Shown here: one piece after another, positions 33,836-42,602 of the stretch
Numbering within the stretch: position 1 is the stretch's first letter
How the letters are laid out: each line of letters starts with the position of its first letter
DNA from: Rhodocyclaceae bacterium
Lineage (GTDB): Bacteria; Pseudomonadota; Gammaproteobacteria; Burkholderiales; Rhodocyclaceae
NCBI GenBank assembly: GCA_020445785.1
Contig: JAGRFZ010000048.1
Span: 1 to 42,602 of the forward strand
Direction: 5' to 3'
Length of the DNA: 42,602 nt
The notes under the pieces: model-generated
The model's input: only the letters and a program-made list of their open reading frames with translations
Told to the model about the DNA's origin: nothing
Database searches by the model: none
Translations under genes and position numbers: made by a program

Positions 33836-34138
33836 CGCAACGCCGCCACGCGAAAGACGGCCAGGGGCAGATCGACGGGCGGCGGTCTGCGCCGCCGTGC
33901 CCGTGTCATCTGGATCCACAAGGCACCGGGGCGACTGGCGACGGCCTTTGCGACGGGCGGCCGATGCGGCGATACCCAAACGCGCCGCCAGTCAGATCCC
34001 GGCGACCGCTTGATCCAGCTCAAACTTCTCTTAAGCTCTGCGTAAGAAAATAATAAAAAACTAATGCAGATCCTTCCTGGGCAGGCTTGGTCCTGCGCAG
34101 CGGGTCGACTTATCTGCGGAACAGTGGAGAACCAGCAC
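33836..34138. other. Gap between telA and the di-haem cytochrome, with hairpin and AT-rich promoter
   Basis: A long GC-rich hairpin (33875-33904, ACGGGCGGCGG pairing with CCGCCGTGCCCGT, one bulge) follows telA and may end its transcript without a T tract. From about 34019 the sequence turns AT-rich and carries the regulatory region described separately. No gene is present. Confidence 0.5.
34030..34060 (+). promoter_or_regulatory. AT-rich promoter with a PmrA-like direct repeat
   Basis: CTTAAG (34030-34035) and CGTAAG (34041-34046) form a direct repeat with 5-nt spacing (11-bp period), matching the PmrA/QseB-type box CTTAAN-N5-CTTAAN apart from one base. An AT-rich run (TAATAAAAAA, 34051-34060) follows and could serve as the -10. 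The gene starts at 34139 after a leader of about 75 nt. Regulation by an OmpR/PhoB-family regulator is therefore plausible; no two-component pair of that kind lies in the window. Confidence 0.4.
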
Positions 34139-35623
34139 GTGCCCATCAAGCTTCAATCCTTCCTCTTTCTCGTCCTGGCCGGTGCAAGCGCGGCGGCGAC
34201 CGCCCAGGAGCCCAAGACCTGCCCGCCGGAACTCGCGGCGGAGGCACCGATGGTGCCGCTGTCGATCGAGCACGACGATATCGTCGCCGGGACGCTGTCC
34301 TTCGATCAGGTTCGCGACTTCGGTCGGCAGCTGTTCGTCGCGCGTTTCAACCGTTGTGACGGCGCGGGTCGGCCGGCCAGTACCGGCGCGGGCGAGAAGC
34401 GCGAGGTGCCGCTCTTTTCGGCGGAGGGCGAGTTGCTGACCGAGGGGCAGGTGGTGCACTTGCGGACCTCGGGGCCCGACGCCGCCGCCTGCGTCGGTTG
34501 CCACTCGTTGCCCGAGACCGGTGGCGCCGGAGATTTCGCGGCGAATGTCTTCGGTCTCGCCGGCGGGCTCGATCCCGTGACGCTGTCGGTCGGCCACGCA
34601 CGCAGCGTCGAGCGCAACACCCCCGGCGTGCACGGTGCGGGACCGATCGAGATGCTGGCGCGCGAGATGAGCCGCGAGTTGCGGCAGCAGGCCGCCGCCG
34701 CCCCAGACGGCGTTCGTACCCTGGTCAGCAAGGGGGTCGCATTCGTGGTCGAGATCGTCGGTGGCGAAGTGGTACGGGCCGACGGCATCGATCGCGATCT
34801 GGTGATCAAGCCGTTCACTCAGGCCGGAACGGTGGTGTCCCTGCGGGAATTTTCGAACAACGCGATGAACCTGCACCACGGCATGCAGGCCGAGGAACGC
34901 TTCGACCTCAACCCGGCCAAGGGTTTCGATCCGGACTTCGACGAGGACGGTGTCACGCGCGAACTGACGATCGGCGATCAGACTGCGATCAGCCTCTGGC
35001 AGGCGCAATTGTCGACGCCGACCCAGGTCTTGCCGAGGGGCCGGGCGGCCCGCGATCGGATCGCGCGCGGGGCATCGTTGTTCGACGAGATCGGCTGCTC
35101 GGCATGCCACAAACCGGCCATGGTTCTGGAGTCGCGACTGTTCGTCGAGCCGAACCCCTTCAATCGGCCCGGCACCTGCGCCGGCGCCGACGAGGGCTGC
35201 CCGCCGTACGCCTTCGACATGACCCACACCGGCGAGCGACCGCGGCTCGAGAAAGGGCCGGCGGGTACCGCCATTGTTCGCGCCTACACGGATCTCAAGC
35301 GGCACAACTTGTGCGATGCGCCGGGGACGGGGGCGATCCGCTACTACTGCAACGAGCAACTCGACCAGGGCCGACCGGTGCAGGATGGCCGGCCGGGAGC
35401 TGAATTCTTCCTCACTCGCAAGCTCTGGGACGTGGGCAGTTCGGCGCCCTACGGCCATCGCGGCGACATCGGTACGATCACCGAGGCAGTCCTCTACCAC
35501 GGCGGCGAAGGTCGGGCGTCGCGCGACGCCTTCGTTGCCCGCGCCGTCGAGGAGCAGAAGGCGGTGGTCGACTTCCTCAAGTCCCTGCAGGTTGTCCCCC
35601 AGAGCGAACTGGTGGAGGACTGA
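34139..35623 (+). CDS. Di-haem c-type cytochrome / DHOR-like oxidoreductase
   Basis: The 494-residue exported protein has a signal peptide (PIKLQSFLFLVLAGASAAAT, then AQ) and two haem c attachment sites, CVGCH (about residue 120) and CSACH (about residue 320). The surrounding segments are SNNAMNLHHGMQAEERFDLN, KLWDVGSSAPYGHRGDIGTI, and the C-terminal HGGEGRASRDAFVARAVEEQ. This is the pattern of DUF1111-type di-haem oxidoreductases. They are thought to act on thiols or peroxide-like substrates in the periplasm, but the reaction is unproved. The start at GTG 34139 follows GGAG (about 34125) and gives a normal signal peptide; the longer frame from 34064 does not. Confidence 0.87.
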   Translation: MPIKLQSFLFLVLAGASAAATAQEPKTCPPELAAEAPMVPLSIEHDDIVAGTLSFDQVRDFGRQLFVARFNRCDGAGRPASTGAGEKREVPLFSAEGELLTEGQVVHLRTSGPDAAACVGCHSLPETGGAGDFAANVFGLAGGLDPVTLSVGHARSVERNTPGVHGAGPIEMLAREMSRELRQQAAAAPDGVRTLVSKGVAFVVEIVGGEVVRADGIDRDLVIKPFTQAGTVVSLREFSNNAMNLHHGMQAEERFDLNPAKGFDPDFDEDGVTRELTIGDQTAISLWQAQLSTPTQVLPRGRAARDRIARGASLFDEIGCSACHKPAMVLESRLFVEPNPFNRPGTCAGADEGCPPYAFDMTHTGERPRLEKGPAGTAIVRAYTDLKRHNLCDAPGTGAIRYYCNEQLDQGRPVQDGRPGAEFFLTRKLWDVGSSAPYGHRGDIGTITEAVLYHGGEGRASRDAFVARAVEEQKAVVDFLKSLQVVPQSELVED

Positions 35624-35639
35624 GGCGGCCGGGATCGGG

Positions 35640-37454
<1,815 letters not shown>

Positions 37455-37484
37455 GGTTGGGGAGGCGGTGGACAAAAGCTTGCA

Positions 37485-37490
37485 ATCATA
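37485..37490 (-). promoter_or_regulatory. -10-like hexamer of the typA promoter
   Basis: The minus strand reads TATGAT 30 nt before the typA ATG, which gives a leader of about 24 nt. The bases before the ATG (CTCCCCAACC) contain no clear Shine-Dalgarno. Confidence 0.4.
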
Positions 37491-37625
37491 CCATGGGATT
37501 GCGCAACGCAGCATACCTTGGCGTCGAAGGCATCGGGGTCGCAGCGTCGCGCCGCCATGCACCCTGGCCCGCGACCGTTCCGGCGCGCGTGCTACCATCC
37601 CCCGCCTCTGGCATGGAGATCGGCA

Positions 37626-38363
37626 ATGCTCGCGATCATCGGTGGCAGCGGGCTCACGCAGCTCGCCAATTTCGACGTGATCCGCCGCGAGGTGGTGCGG
37701 ACACCATACGGTGAACCGTCCGGCGCCCTGATGTTCGGCACGCTGGGCGATTGCCCGGTGGTGTTTCTCGCCCGCCACGGATACGGCCACACGATCCCGC
37801 CGCACCTGGTCAACTACCGCGCCAACATGTGGGCGCTGAAGCAGGCCAAGGTCGAGCAGGTGGTGTCGGTGGCGTCGGTCGGCGGCATTCGCGATGCGCT
37901 CGGGCCGGGCGCGCTGGTGGTGCCCGATCAGATCATCGACTACACCTCGGGCCGCAAGACCACCTACTTCGAGGGCGGCGAAGACCCGGTGCGGCACATC
38001 GATTTCACCCAGCCCTACGATGCACGGCTGCGGGCGAGGCTGCTGGCTGCCGCGGTCGGCGCCGGGGTGGACGTGGTCGATGGCGGGGTATACGCCACCA
38101 CCCAGGGGCCGCGCCTCGAGACCGCCGCCGAGGTGAATCGCCTCGAGCGCGACGGCGCCGACGTGGTCGGCATGACGGCGATGCCGGAAGCGCCGCTGGC
38201 CCGCGAACTCGACATGGCCTATGCGGCCATCAATGTCGTCGCCAACTTCGCTGCGGGCCGCGGCAACAGTGCCGAAGCGATCTGTTTCGACAGCATCGAG
38301 GCGGTGCTGCACGAGGCCATGGAACGGGTTCGCGCGATCCTCACCATGCTCTGCGGGCAATGA
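37626..38363 (+). CDS. Nucleoside phosphorylase of the MTA/MTI type (probable S-methyl-5'-thioinosine phosphorylase)
   Basis: The 245-residue protein belongs to the purine nucleoside phosphorylase II family, which splits methylthio-nucleosides with phosphate in methionine salvage. Motifs: [16 protein letters not shown] (phosphate-binding GGSG), [75 protein letters not shown], and [20 protein letters not shown]. The pattern is close to the thioinosine-specific enzyme known from Pseudomonas aeruginosa, but MTA specificity cannot be excluded by eye. The start ATG follows GGAGATCGGCA. Its stop overlaps the start of def (ATGA), so both are co-translated from a promoter near 37593 (TACCAT). Confidence 0.88.
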   Translation: MLAIIGGSGLTQLANFDVIRREVVRTPYGEPSGALMFGTLGDCPVVFLARHGYGHTIPPHLVNYRANMWALKQAKVEQVVSVASVGGIRDALGPGALVVPDQIIDYTSGRKTTYFEGGEDPVRHIDFTQPYDARLRARLLAAAVGAGVDVVDGGVYATTQGPRLETAAEVNRLERDGADVVGMTAMPEAPLARELDMAYAAINVVANFAAGRGNSAEAICFDSIEAVLHEAMERVRAILTMLCGQ

Positions 38364-38884
38364 TTCGCGCGGTCCTGCGGATGGGAGATCCGCGCTTGCT
38401 ACGGGTCGCCGAGCCGGTGTCACTGGTGCCGGACGCCGAACTCGACGTGTTGATTGCGGATATGCTCGATACCATGCGCGCGCTCGACGGTGCCGGCCTC
38501 GCGGCGCCTCAGATCGGGGTCGGGCTTCGGGTCGTGGTGTTCGAGGTGCAGGCCAACCCGCGTTACCCGCTGGCCGAGCCGGTGCCCCTGACGGTGCTGG
38601 TCAATCCCGAGATCACGCCGCTCGGCGACGAAGTCGCCGAAGACTGGGAAGGCTGCCTGTCGGTGCCCGGCCTGCGTGGCCTGGTGCCGCGCTACGAACA
38701 CATTCGCTACCGTGGTCTGGCGCCGGATGGCAGCGCTGTCGAGCGAACGGTGTCGGGCTTCCATGCCCGCGTCGTGCAGCACGAATGCGACCACCTCGAC
38801 GGCATTCTCTATCCGCGCCGCATCGAAGATCTGGCGTGGTTCGGCTACGAAGCGGAAATTGCGGGGCTGCGCGAATTGCTGTAG
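38360..38884 (+). CDS. def: Peptide deformylase
   Basis: Def removes the formyl group from new N-terminal methionines. The 174-residue protein carries the three conserved motifs: [10 protein letters not shown] (GxGxAAxQ), EGCLSVP (Cys ligand), and QHECDHLDG (HExxH ligands), so the metal site is complete. The ATG overlaps the stop of the phosphorylase gene by 4 nt, so it is translationally coupled. It is not accompanied by fmt, the usual neighbour, so this may be an additional def copy in the genome. Its 3' end lies 20 nt from the convergent glnD, and no terminator hairpin is visible between them. Confidence 0.95.
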   Translation: MIRAVLRMGDPRLLRVAEPVSLVPDAELDVLIADMLDTMRALDGAGLAAPQIGVGLRVVVFEVQANPRYPLAEPVPLTVLVNPEITPLGDEVAEDWEGCLSVPGLRGLVPRYEHIRYRGLAPDGSAVERTVSGFHARVVQHECDHLDGILYPRRIEDLAWFGYEAEIAGLRELL

Positions 38885-38904
38885 GCGGGCATTGTGCGCC
38901 CCGC

Positions 38905-41493
38905 TCAGATCGCGAGCCGGTCCTGCAGTGCCTTCTTGATGCGCAACACGGCGTGGTCCTTGGAGAGCGATCCGCCGCTGATGACGAAAGTGTCCTCGAC
39001 CCGTTCCCCGAGCGTCGCGATCTTGGCCGAATGCAGCGATACGTGATTGGCGGCCAGGACGTCGGCGACATCGTAGAGCAGGAAGGGGCGGTCGGCCGCC
39101 GACAGGCTCAGCACCGAGTGACGTCCGCCTTCGTCGGTGCGGATGTCGATGCGGGGGGTCATCGGGAAATGCCGCAGCTTGCGCGAGACGCGTCCGTTGG
39201 CCGGCCGCTCGAAGGTGTCGTCGCCGAACAGCTGCTCGCCGAGGTCGTGTTCGAGCAGGGCGATGACATTGCGATAATGGGTCGCTTCCTCCGGGTTTTG
39301 CAGCATGAAGCTGTCGAGCGCGTAGCCGTGTTTGGTGGTGTGGATCTTGGCATCGAGGATGGTGAAGCCGAGCCGCGCGATGCAGCCGCACAGGCGCTTG
39401 AACAAGTCCTTGGCGTCCGGGGTATAGACCATCACCTGGATGGCGTCTCCGCTCTCCACCAGGCGTGCCTTGACGACGGCCGCATCGGGTTCGGGGCGGT
39501 AGTAGAGCTGACGGGTGTGCCAGGCGATCTCGTCCGGCGAGTGGCGAAGGAAGTAGAGTGGATCGAGGTGGCGCCACAAGGCCTTTTCGGTCTCGGGCCG
39601 CAGACCGTAGTAGCGCAGCAGCCGGCGGGTATCTTCGATGCGCGCGTCGGCGCCGATCGCCTGCTGCGGCGTTGCCCCCCGCAACAGGCGGCGGGTGGCG
39701 TGGAACAAGTCCTCGAGCAGTTTGGCCTTCCAACCGTTCCAGACCTTCGGGCTGGTGCCGCGGATGTCGGCGTGGGTCAGCAGGTAGAGGGCCGACAGGC
39801 GTCGTTCGTCTTCCACCAGCTCCGCAAATTTGCCGACCACCTGGGGATCGCCGATGTCCTGCTTCTGGGCGATGTGGGACATGGTCAGGTGGTGGCGCAC
39901 CAACCACACGATCAGTTCGGTGTGGGCTGGCTCGAGTTCGTGGTCTTCGCAGAACGCCTGGGCGTCGACGGTGCCCAGTACCGAGTGGTCACCGCCGCGC
40001 CCCTTGGCGATGTCGTGGAACAGGGCCGCGACAAAGAGCACCCAGTGATCGTCGAAGGCGAAGATCAGCCGGCTCATCAGCGGGTACTCGTGGGCGTGCT
40101 CGGCCATCGTGAAGCGGCGCAGGTTGCGCATCACCATGAGGCAGTGCTGATCGACCGTGTAGACGTGGAACAGATCGTGCTGCATCTGGCACAGGATCTT
40201 GTTCCACGGTGGCAGATAGCGCGACAGCAGCCCGTATTGGTTCATGCGCCGGAAAGCCGCGATGATGCCCTTGCGCTGCTGGAACAGCGACAGGAACAGT
40301 GCACGGTGTTCCGGATCGGCCCGATAGTCGTCGTCGATGCGGTTGCGGTTTTCCCAGATCGCCCGCAGCGTGCGCGCCGTCAGGCCCTTCAATTCGGAGC
40401 GTTGCTGCAGGATGCGCAGACATTCGAACATCGCCTGGGGATGGCGCACGAAGACGCCTTCGTCGCGGATGTCGAGCAGTTCGCGGACGGTCTGGAAGTC
40501 TTCGCTGACGATCATCGCCGGGCCGGCGTCGTCGGTGAGGAACTGTTCCGAGAAGTTCAGCAGCAGGATGGTGTTGATCTGCGTGACCTTCTTGGCATTG
40601 ATGTAGTAGCGCTGCATGAAGACTTCGGACGCACGCTTGCCGCCCTGGGGCTCGCAGTCGAAGGCGCGGGCGAGCGCCTCCTGGTGATCGAACAGCAGCC
40701 GGTCCTCGCGCCGTCCGGCGAGCAGATGGAGGCGGATCCGGATGTGCTGCAGGAAACGCTCCACCTCGCGCAATTCCCGCGCCTCGGAGCCGGTGACCAG
40801 GCCGTGGCGCATCAGCTCGCGCCAGTCGTCGCGGTAGCCTGCCGCCCGGCTGATCCACACCAGCATGTGCAGGTCGCGCAGCCCGCCCGGGCTCTCCTTG
40901 CAGTTCGGCTCCAGCGAATAGGGGGTGTCTTCGTAGCGCGCGTAGCGCTGTTCCTGCTCCGCCTGCTTGGCGTTGAAGAAGGCCGGCACCGACAGTCCGG
41001 CGCGCGTCGCGCCGTGGAACTGCTCGAACAGGCGGGGGTTGCCGACCAACAGCCGCGCCTCGAGCAGGTTGGTCTGGATGGTGATGTCGTCGGCGGCCTC
41101 CGACACGCATTCGTCGACCGTGCGTACGCTCTGGCCGATCTCGAGCCCGATGTCCCACAGGGCGGTGACGAGGGCCCCGATGCGTGCCCGCAGATCCGCC
41201 GATTCGCGCTCCGGCAGCAGGATCAGGATGTCCACGTCGGAGTAGGGATAGAGTTCGCCGCGGCCGTAGCCGCCCACAGCCACCAAGGCGAGCTCCGCGG
41301 GCATGTCGAAGCCCTTCCACATGCTCTCGAGGATGCCGTCCACCAGGCGGCAGCGCCCGCGCAGCATCGGTCTGGTGGTGGCATGCTCCTGGTACTTTGC
41401 GACGAGCGTGTCGAAACCGCTGCGATATTCGTCGCGAATCCGCGTGACCAGGGTCGCGGGAAGGACGCCGTCGCTTTCCCGGCCGCCGCTCAT
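38905..41493 (-). CDS. glnD: [PII] uridylyltransferase / uridylyl-removing enzyme GlnD
   Basis: GlnD senses glutamine and modifies PII. The 862-residue protein is full length. It has the nucleotidyltransferase motif VAVGGYGRGELYPYSDVDIL (about 65-85, G...DxD), the HD hydrolase motif LFHDIAKGRGGDHS (about 480), and two C-terminal ACT domains (about 690-760, VMVYTPDAKDLFKRLCGCIA; about 790-860, LSAADRPFLLYDVADVLAAN), which bind glutamine. All key residues are present, so it should have both activities. The ATG overlaps the stop of map (ATGA, 41490-41493), so the two form an operon. It is convergent with def. Confidence 0.97.
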   Translation of the reverse strand: MSGGRESDGVLPATLVTRIRDEYRSGFDTLVAKYQEHATTRPMLRGRCRLVDGILESMWKGFDMPAELALVAVGGYGRGELYPYSDVDILILLPERESADLRARIGALVTALWDIGLEIGQSVRTVDECVSEAADDITIQTNLLEARLLVGNPRLFEQFHGATRAGLSVPAFFNAKQAEQEQRYARYEDTPYSLEPNCKESPGGLRDLHMLVWISRAAGYRDDWRELMRHGLVTGSEARELREVERFLQHIRIRLHLLAGRREDRLLFDHQEALARAFDCEPQGGKRASEVFMQRYYINAKKVTQINTILLLNFSEQFLTDDAGPAMIVSEDFQTVRELLDIRDEGVFVRHPQAMFECLRILQQRSELKGLTARTLRAIWENRNRIDDDYRADPEHRALFLSLFQQRKGIIAAFRRMNQYGLLSRYLPPWNKILCQMQHDLFHVYTVDQHCLMVMRNLRRFTMAEHAHEYPLMSRLIFAFDDHWVLFVAALFHDIAKGRGGDHSVLGTVDAQAFCEDHELEPAHTELIVWLVRHHLTMSHIAQKQDIGDPQVVGKFAELVEDERRLSALYLLTHADIRGTSPKVWNGWKAKLLEDLFHATRRLLRGATPQQAIGADARIEDTRRLLRYYGLRPETEKALWRHLDPLYFLRHSPDEIAWHTRQLYYRPEPDAAVVKARLVESGDAIQVMVYTPDAKDLFKRLCGCIARLGFTILDAKIHTTKHGYALDSFMLQNPEEATHYRNVIALLEHDLGEQLFGDDTFERPANGRVSRKLRHFPMTPRIDIRTDEGGRHSVLSLSAADRPFLLYDVADVLAANHVSLHSAKIATLGERVEDTFVISGGSLSKDHAVLRIKKALQDRLAI

Positions 41494-42311
41494 GAGGTGC
41501 TGATGCCGGCGCTTGCGGGCAGTTCGGGTGCCGCCGGCGCCCCGGCCGACAGGGTCAGGACCTCGTAGCCGTCGGCGGTGACCAGGATGGTGTGCTCCCA
41601 TTGGGCCGACAGGCTGCGGTCCTTGGTGACGATGGTCCAGCCGTCGGGCAGTTCCGAGATCGCGGCCTTGCCGGCGTTGATCATCGGTTCGATCGTAAAG
41701 ATCATGCCTTCGCGGATCTCGATGCCGGTACCGGGCCGCCCGTAGTGAAGCACCTGCGGCTCCTCGTGGAACTTGAGGCCGATGCCGTGACCGCAGAACT
41801 CCCGCACCACCGAAAACCCGTTGCCTTCGGCGTGGCGCTGGATGGCGTGGCCGATGTCGCCGAGGCGGGCTCCCGGGCGCACCTGCTGGATACCGATCCA
41901 CAGGCATTCGAACGTGACCTGGCACAGCCGGCGGGCCAGGATCGAGCTCGCGCCGACCTGGAACATGCGGCTGGTGTCGCCGTGGTAGCCATCCTTGATG
42001 ACGGTGATGTCGAGATTGACGATGTCGCCCTTCTTCAGGGTCTTGGGGCCGGGCACACCATGGCAGACCTGGTGGTTGATCGAGCTGCAGATCGACTTGG
42101 GGTAGGGCGGATAGCCCGGCGGTGCGTAATTCAGCGGCGCCGGAACGCAGCCTTGCACATCGACCATGTAGTCGTGGCAGAGCCGATCGAGCGCCTCGGT
42201 GCTGACGCCGGGCTTGACGTGGGGTTCGATGAAGTCGAGCACCTCCGAGGCCAGGCGGCCGGCGATGCGCATCTTCTCGATATCGGTCGGGGACTTGATG
42301 GAGATGCCCAT
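41490..42311 (-). CDS. map: Methionine aminopeptidase, type I
   Basis: Map removes the N-terminal methionine after deformylation. The 273-residue protein has metal ligands in the usual order: LDITVIKDGYHGDTSRMF (two Asp), FCGHGIGLKFHEEPQVLHYG (His), GMIFTIEPMINAGKAA (Glu), and SAQWEHTILVTADGYEVLT (Glu). It lacks the zinc-finger extension of eukaryotic enzymes and has a short unconserved C-terminal tail. Placement opposite rpsB is a common proteobacterial arrangement. It is co-transcribed with glnD, which overlaps its stop by 4 nt. The start has no strong Shine-Dalgarno sequence (bases before the ATG read AAACCACAATC). Confidence 0.97.
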   Translation of the reverse strand: MGISIKSPTDIEKMRIAGRLASEVLDFIEPHVKPGVSTEALDRLCHDYMVDVQGCVPAPLNYAPPGYPPYPKSICSSINHQVCHGVPGPKTLKKGDIVNLDITVIKDGYHGDTSRMFQVGASSILARRLCQVTFECLWIGIQQVRPGARLGDIGHAIQRHAEGNGFSVVREFCGHGIGLKFHEEPQVLHYGRPGTGIEIREGMIFTIEPMINAGKAAISELPDGWTIVTKDRSLSAQWEHTILVTADGYEVLTLSAGAPAAPELPASAGISTS

Positions 42312-42405
42312 GATTGTGGTTTTACCGTCGATCGTGTGCGCAAGAGCCTAGCTCATGGGGCTGCCTGCGGCAATTGGGCGACAGGCGGCGCGCCAATCGA
42401 GGAAC

Positions 42406-42435
42406 TTGAGGCACAGCCCTTCGAGACGCTATAAT
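42406..42435 (+). promoter_or_regulatory. rpsB promoter
   Basis: TTGAGG (42406-42411) and a perfect TATAAT (42430-42435) are separated by 18 bp, giving a strong sigma-70 promoter. Transcription should begin near 42442, about 130 nt before the rpsB ATG. Confidence 0.8.
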
Positions 42436-42441
42436 TTCTGG

Positions 42442-42570
42442 CTTGACCGGTTGCCAAGGCCGGTCATGAATCCACACGCCGGACGGATCGATCCTTGAGG
42501 GTGCGGGCGGGCCATGGGCTCGCCCGGTGCATGTCCGGCGGAGGCTCAACCCTTGAATCGGAGTATTTTC
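42442..42570 (+). promoter_or_regulatory. Structured 5' leader of rpsB, candidate S2 autoregulatory leader
   Basis: Three helices can form. GACCGG (42445-42450) pairs with CCGGTC (42460-42465). CGCCGGAC (42477-42484) pairs with GTCCGGCG (42533-42540). A nested hairpin CGGGCGGGCC (42504-42513) pairs with GGCTCGCCCG (42517-42526) around an ATG loop. The 8-bp outer stem closes the nested one. In E. coli, S2 represses rpsB through its leader. The ribosome-binding site GGAG (42560-42563) lies 7 nt before the ATG and 19 nt after the outer stem. The pairings are seen; the regulatory role is inferred. Confidence 0.6.
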
Positions 42571-42602
42571 ATGTCAGTCACGATGCGCCAGATGCTCGAA
42601 GC
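42571..42602 (+). CDS. rpsB: 30S ribosomal protein S2, first 10 codons
   Basis: Only MSVTMRQMLEA is inside the window, which matches the betaproteobacterial S2 N-terminus. The gene follows a strong promoter, a foldable leader and a GGAG ribosome-binding site, and faces the map-glnD operon. It is truncated by the window end, not by mutation. Confidence 0.9.
   Translation, partial: MSVTMRQMLE

Noticed and set aside
34064-34138. Earlier ATG start for the di-haem cytochrome
   Set aside because: It would hide the signal peptide inside the protein; GTG 34139 has a ribosome-binding site and gives a normal export signal.

Overview
The window is 42.6 kb of high-GC, gene-dense chromosome. It looks like a betaproteobacterium, most likely in or near the Rhodocyclales (Azoarcus/Thauera type). 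The signs are the divergent map / rpsB pair, a RelA with an EFDD synthetase motif and a decayed HD domain, a PHA phasin, the typA / thioinosine phosphorylase / def / glnD / map order, and strong GC bias at third positions. The assignment is by resemblance only. No tRNA, rRNA, IS element or CRISPR array was seen.

Layout. (1) 1-3.9 kb: the end of an upstream terminator, a SEC-C/TPR protein, then a small accessory patch with an intact RHH/ParE-type toxin-antitoxin pair, a decayed DUF1778-like antitoxin and a frameshifted exported protein. (2) 3.8-11.1 kb, minus strand: mfd, a SprA-like HExxH protein, a dienelactone-hydrolase-like protein, and the compact overlapping cluster amrB-amrA-amrS (AmmeMemoRadiSam). 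(3) 11.2-13.6 kb, plus strand: ispD-ispF-thpR and a small exported protein, ending at a terminator that serves the opposing host-attachment gene. (4) 13.6-16 kb, minus strand: host-attachment-like protein, mtfA and a DMT permease. (5) 16-19.3 kb, plus strand: relA, then a phasin with a well-formed promoter and terminator. (6) 19.4-27.4 kb, minus strand: rlhA, an unusual protein combining a possible beta-pore-forming-like region with helix-hairpin-helix motifs, and a periplasmic binding protein next to a CHASE-PAS hybrid histidine kinase. (7) 27.9-33.8 kb: a five-gene module of a Ycf46-like AAA ATPase, a membrane coiled-coil protein, a membrane-anchored binding-protein/VWA fusion and a short VWA-like protein, all minus strand, facing a divergent TelA gene. 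(8) 34.1-42.6 kb: a di-haem cytochrome, then core genes typA, thioinosine phosphorylase, def, glnD, map and the start of rpsB with its promoter and a foldable leader.

How the genes work together. Most are housekeeping: transcription-coupled repair, isoprenoid precursor synthesis, stringent response, nitrogen signalling, N-terminal protein maturation, and translation or ribosome assembly. The best candidate for a little-described system is the 27.9-33.8 kb AAA/VWA/TelA module. Its predicted topology puts a binding domain and VWA domains in the periplasm, and the ATPase and TelA in the cytoplasm, with a membrane coiled-coil protein between them. The AmmeMemoRadiSam cluster and the 379-residue protein at 21.5-22.6 kb are the next most interesting. 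Several genes (ispD, relA, rlhA) have a -10-like hexamer only 6-9 nt before the start codon and no Shine-Dalgarno sequence, which suggests leaderless transcripts.
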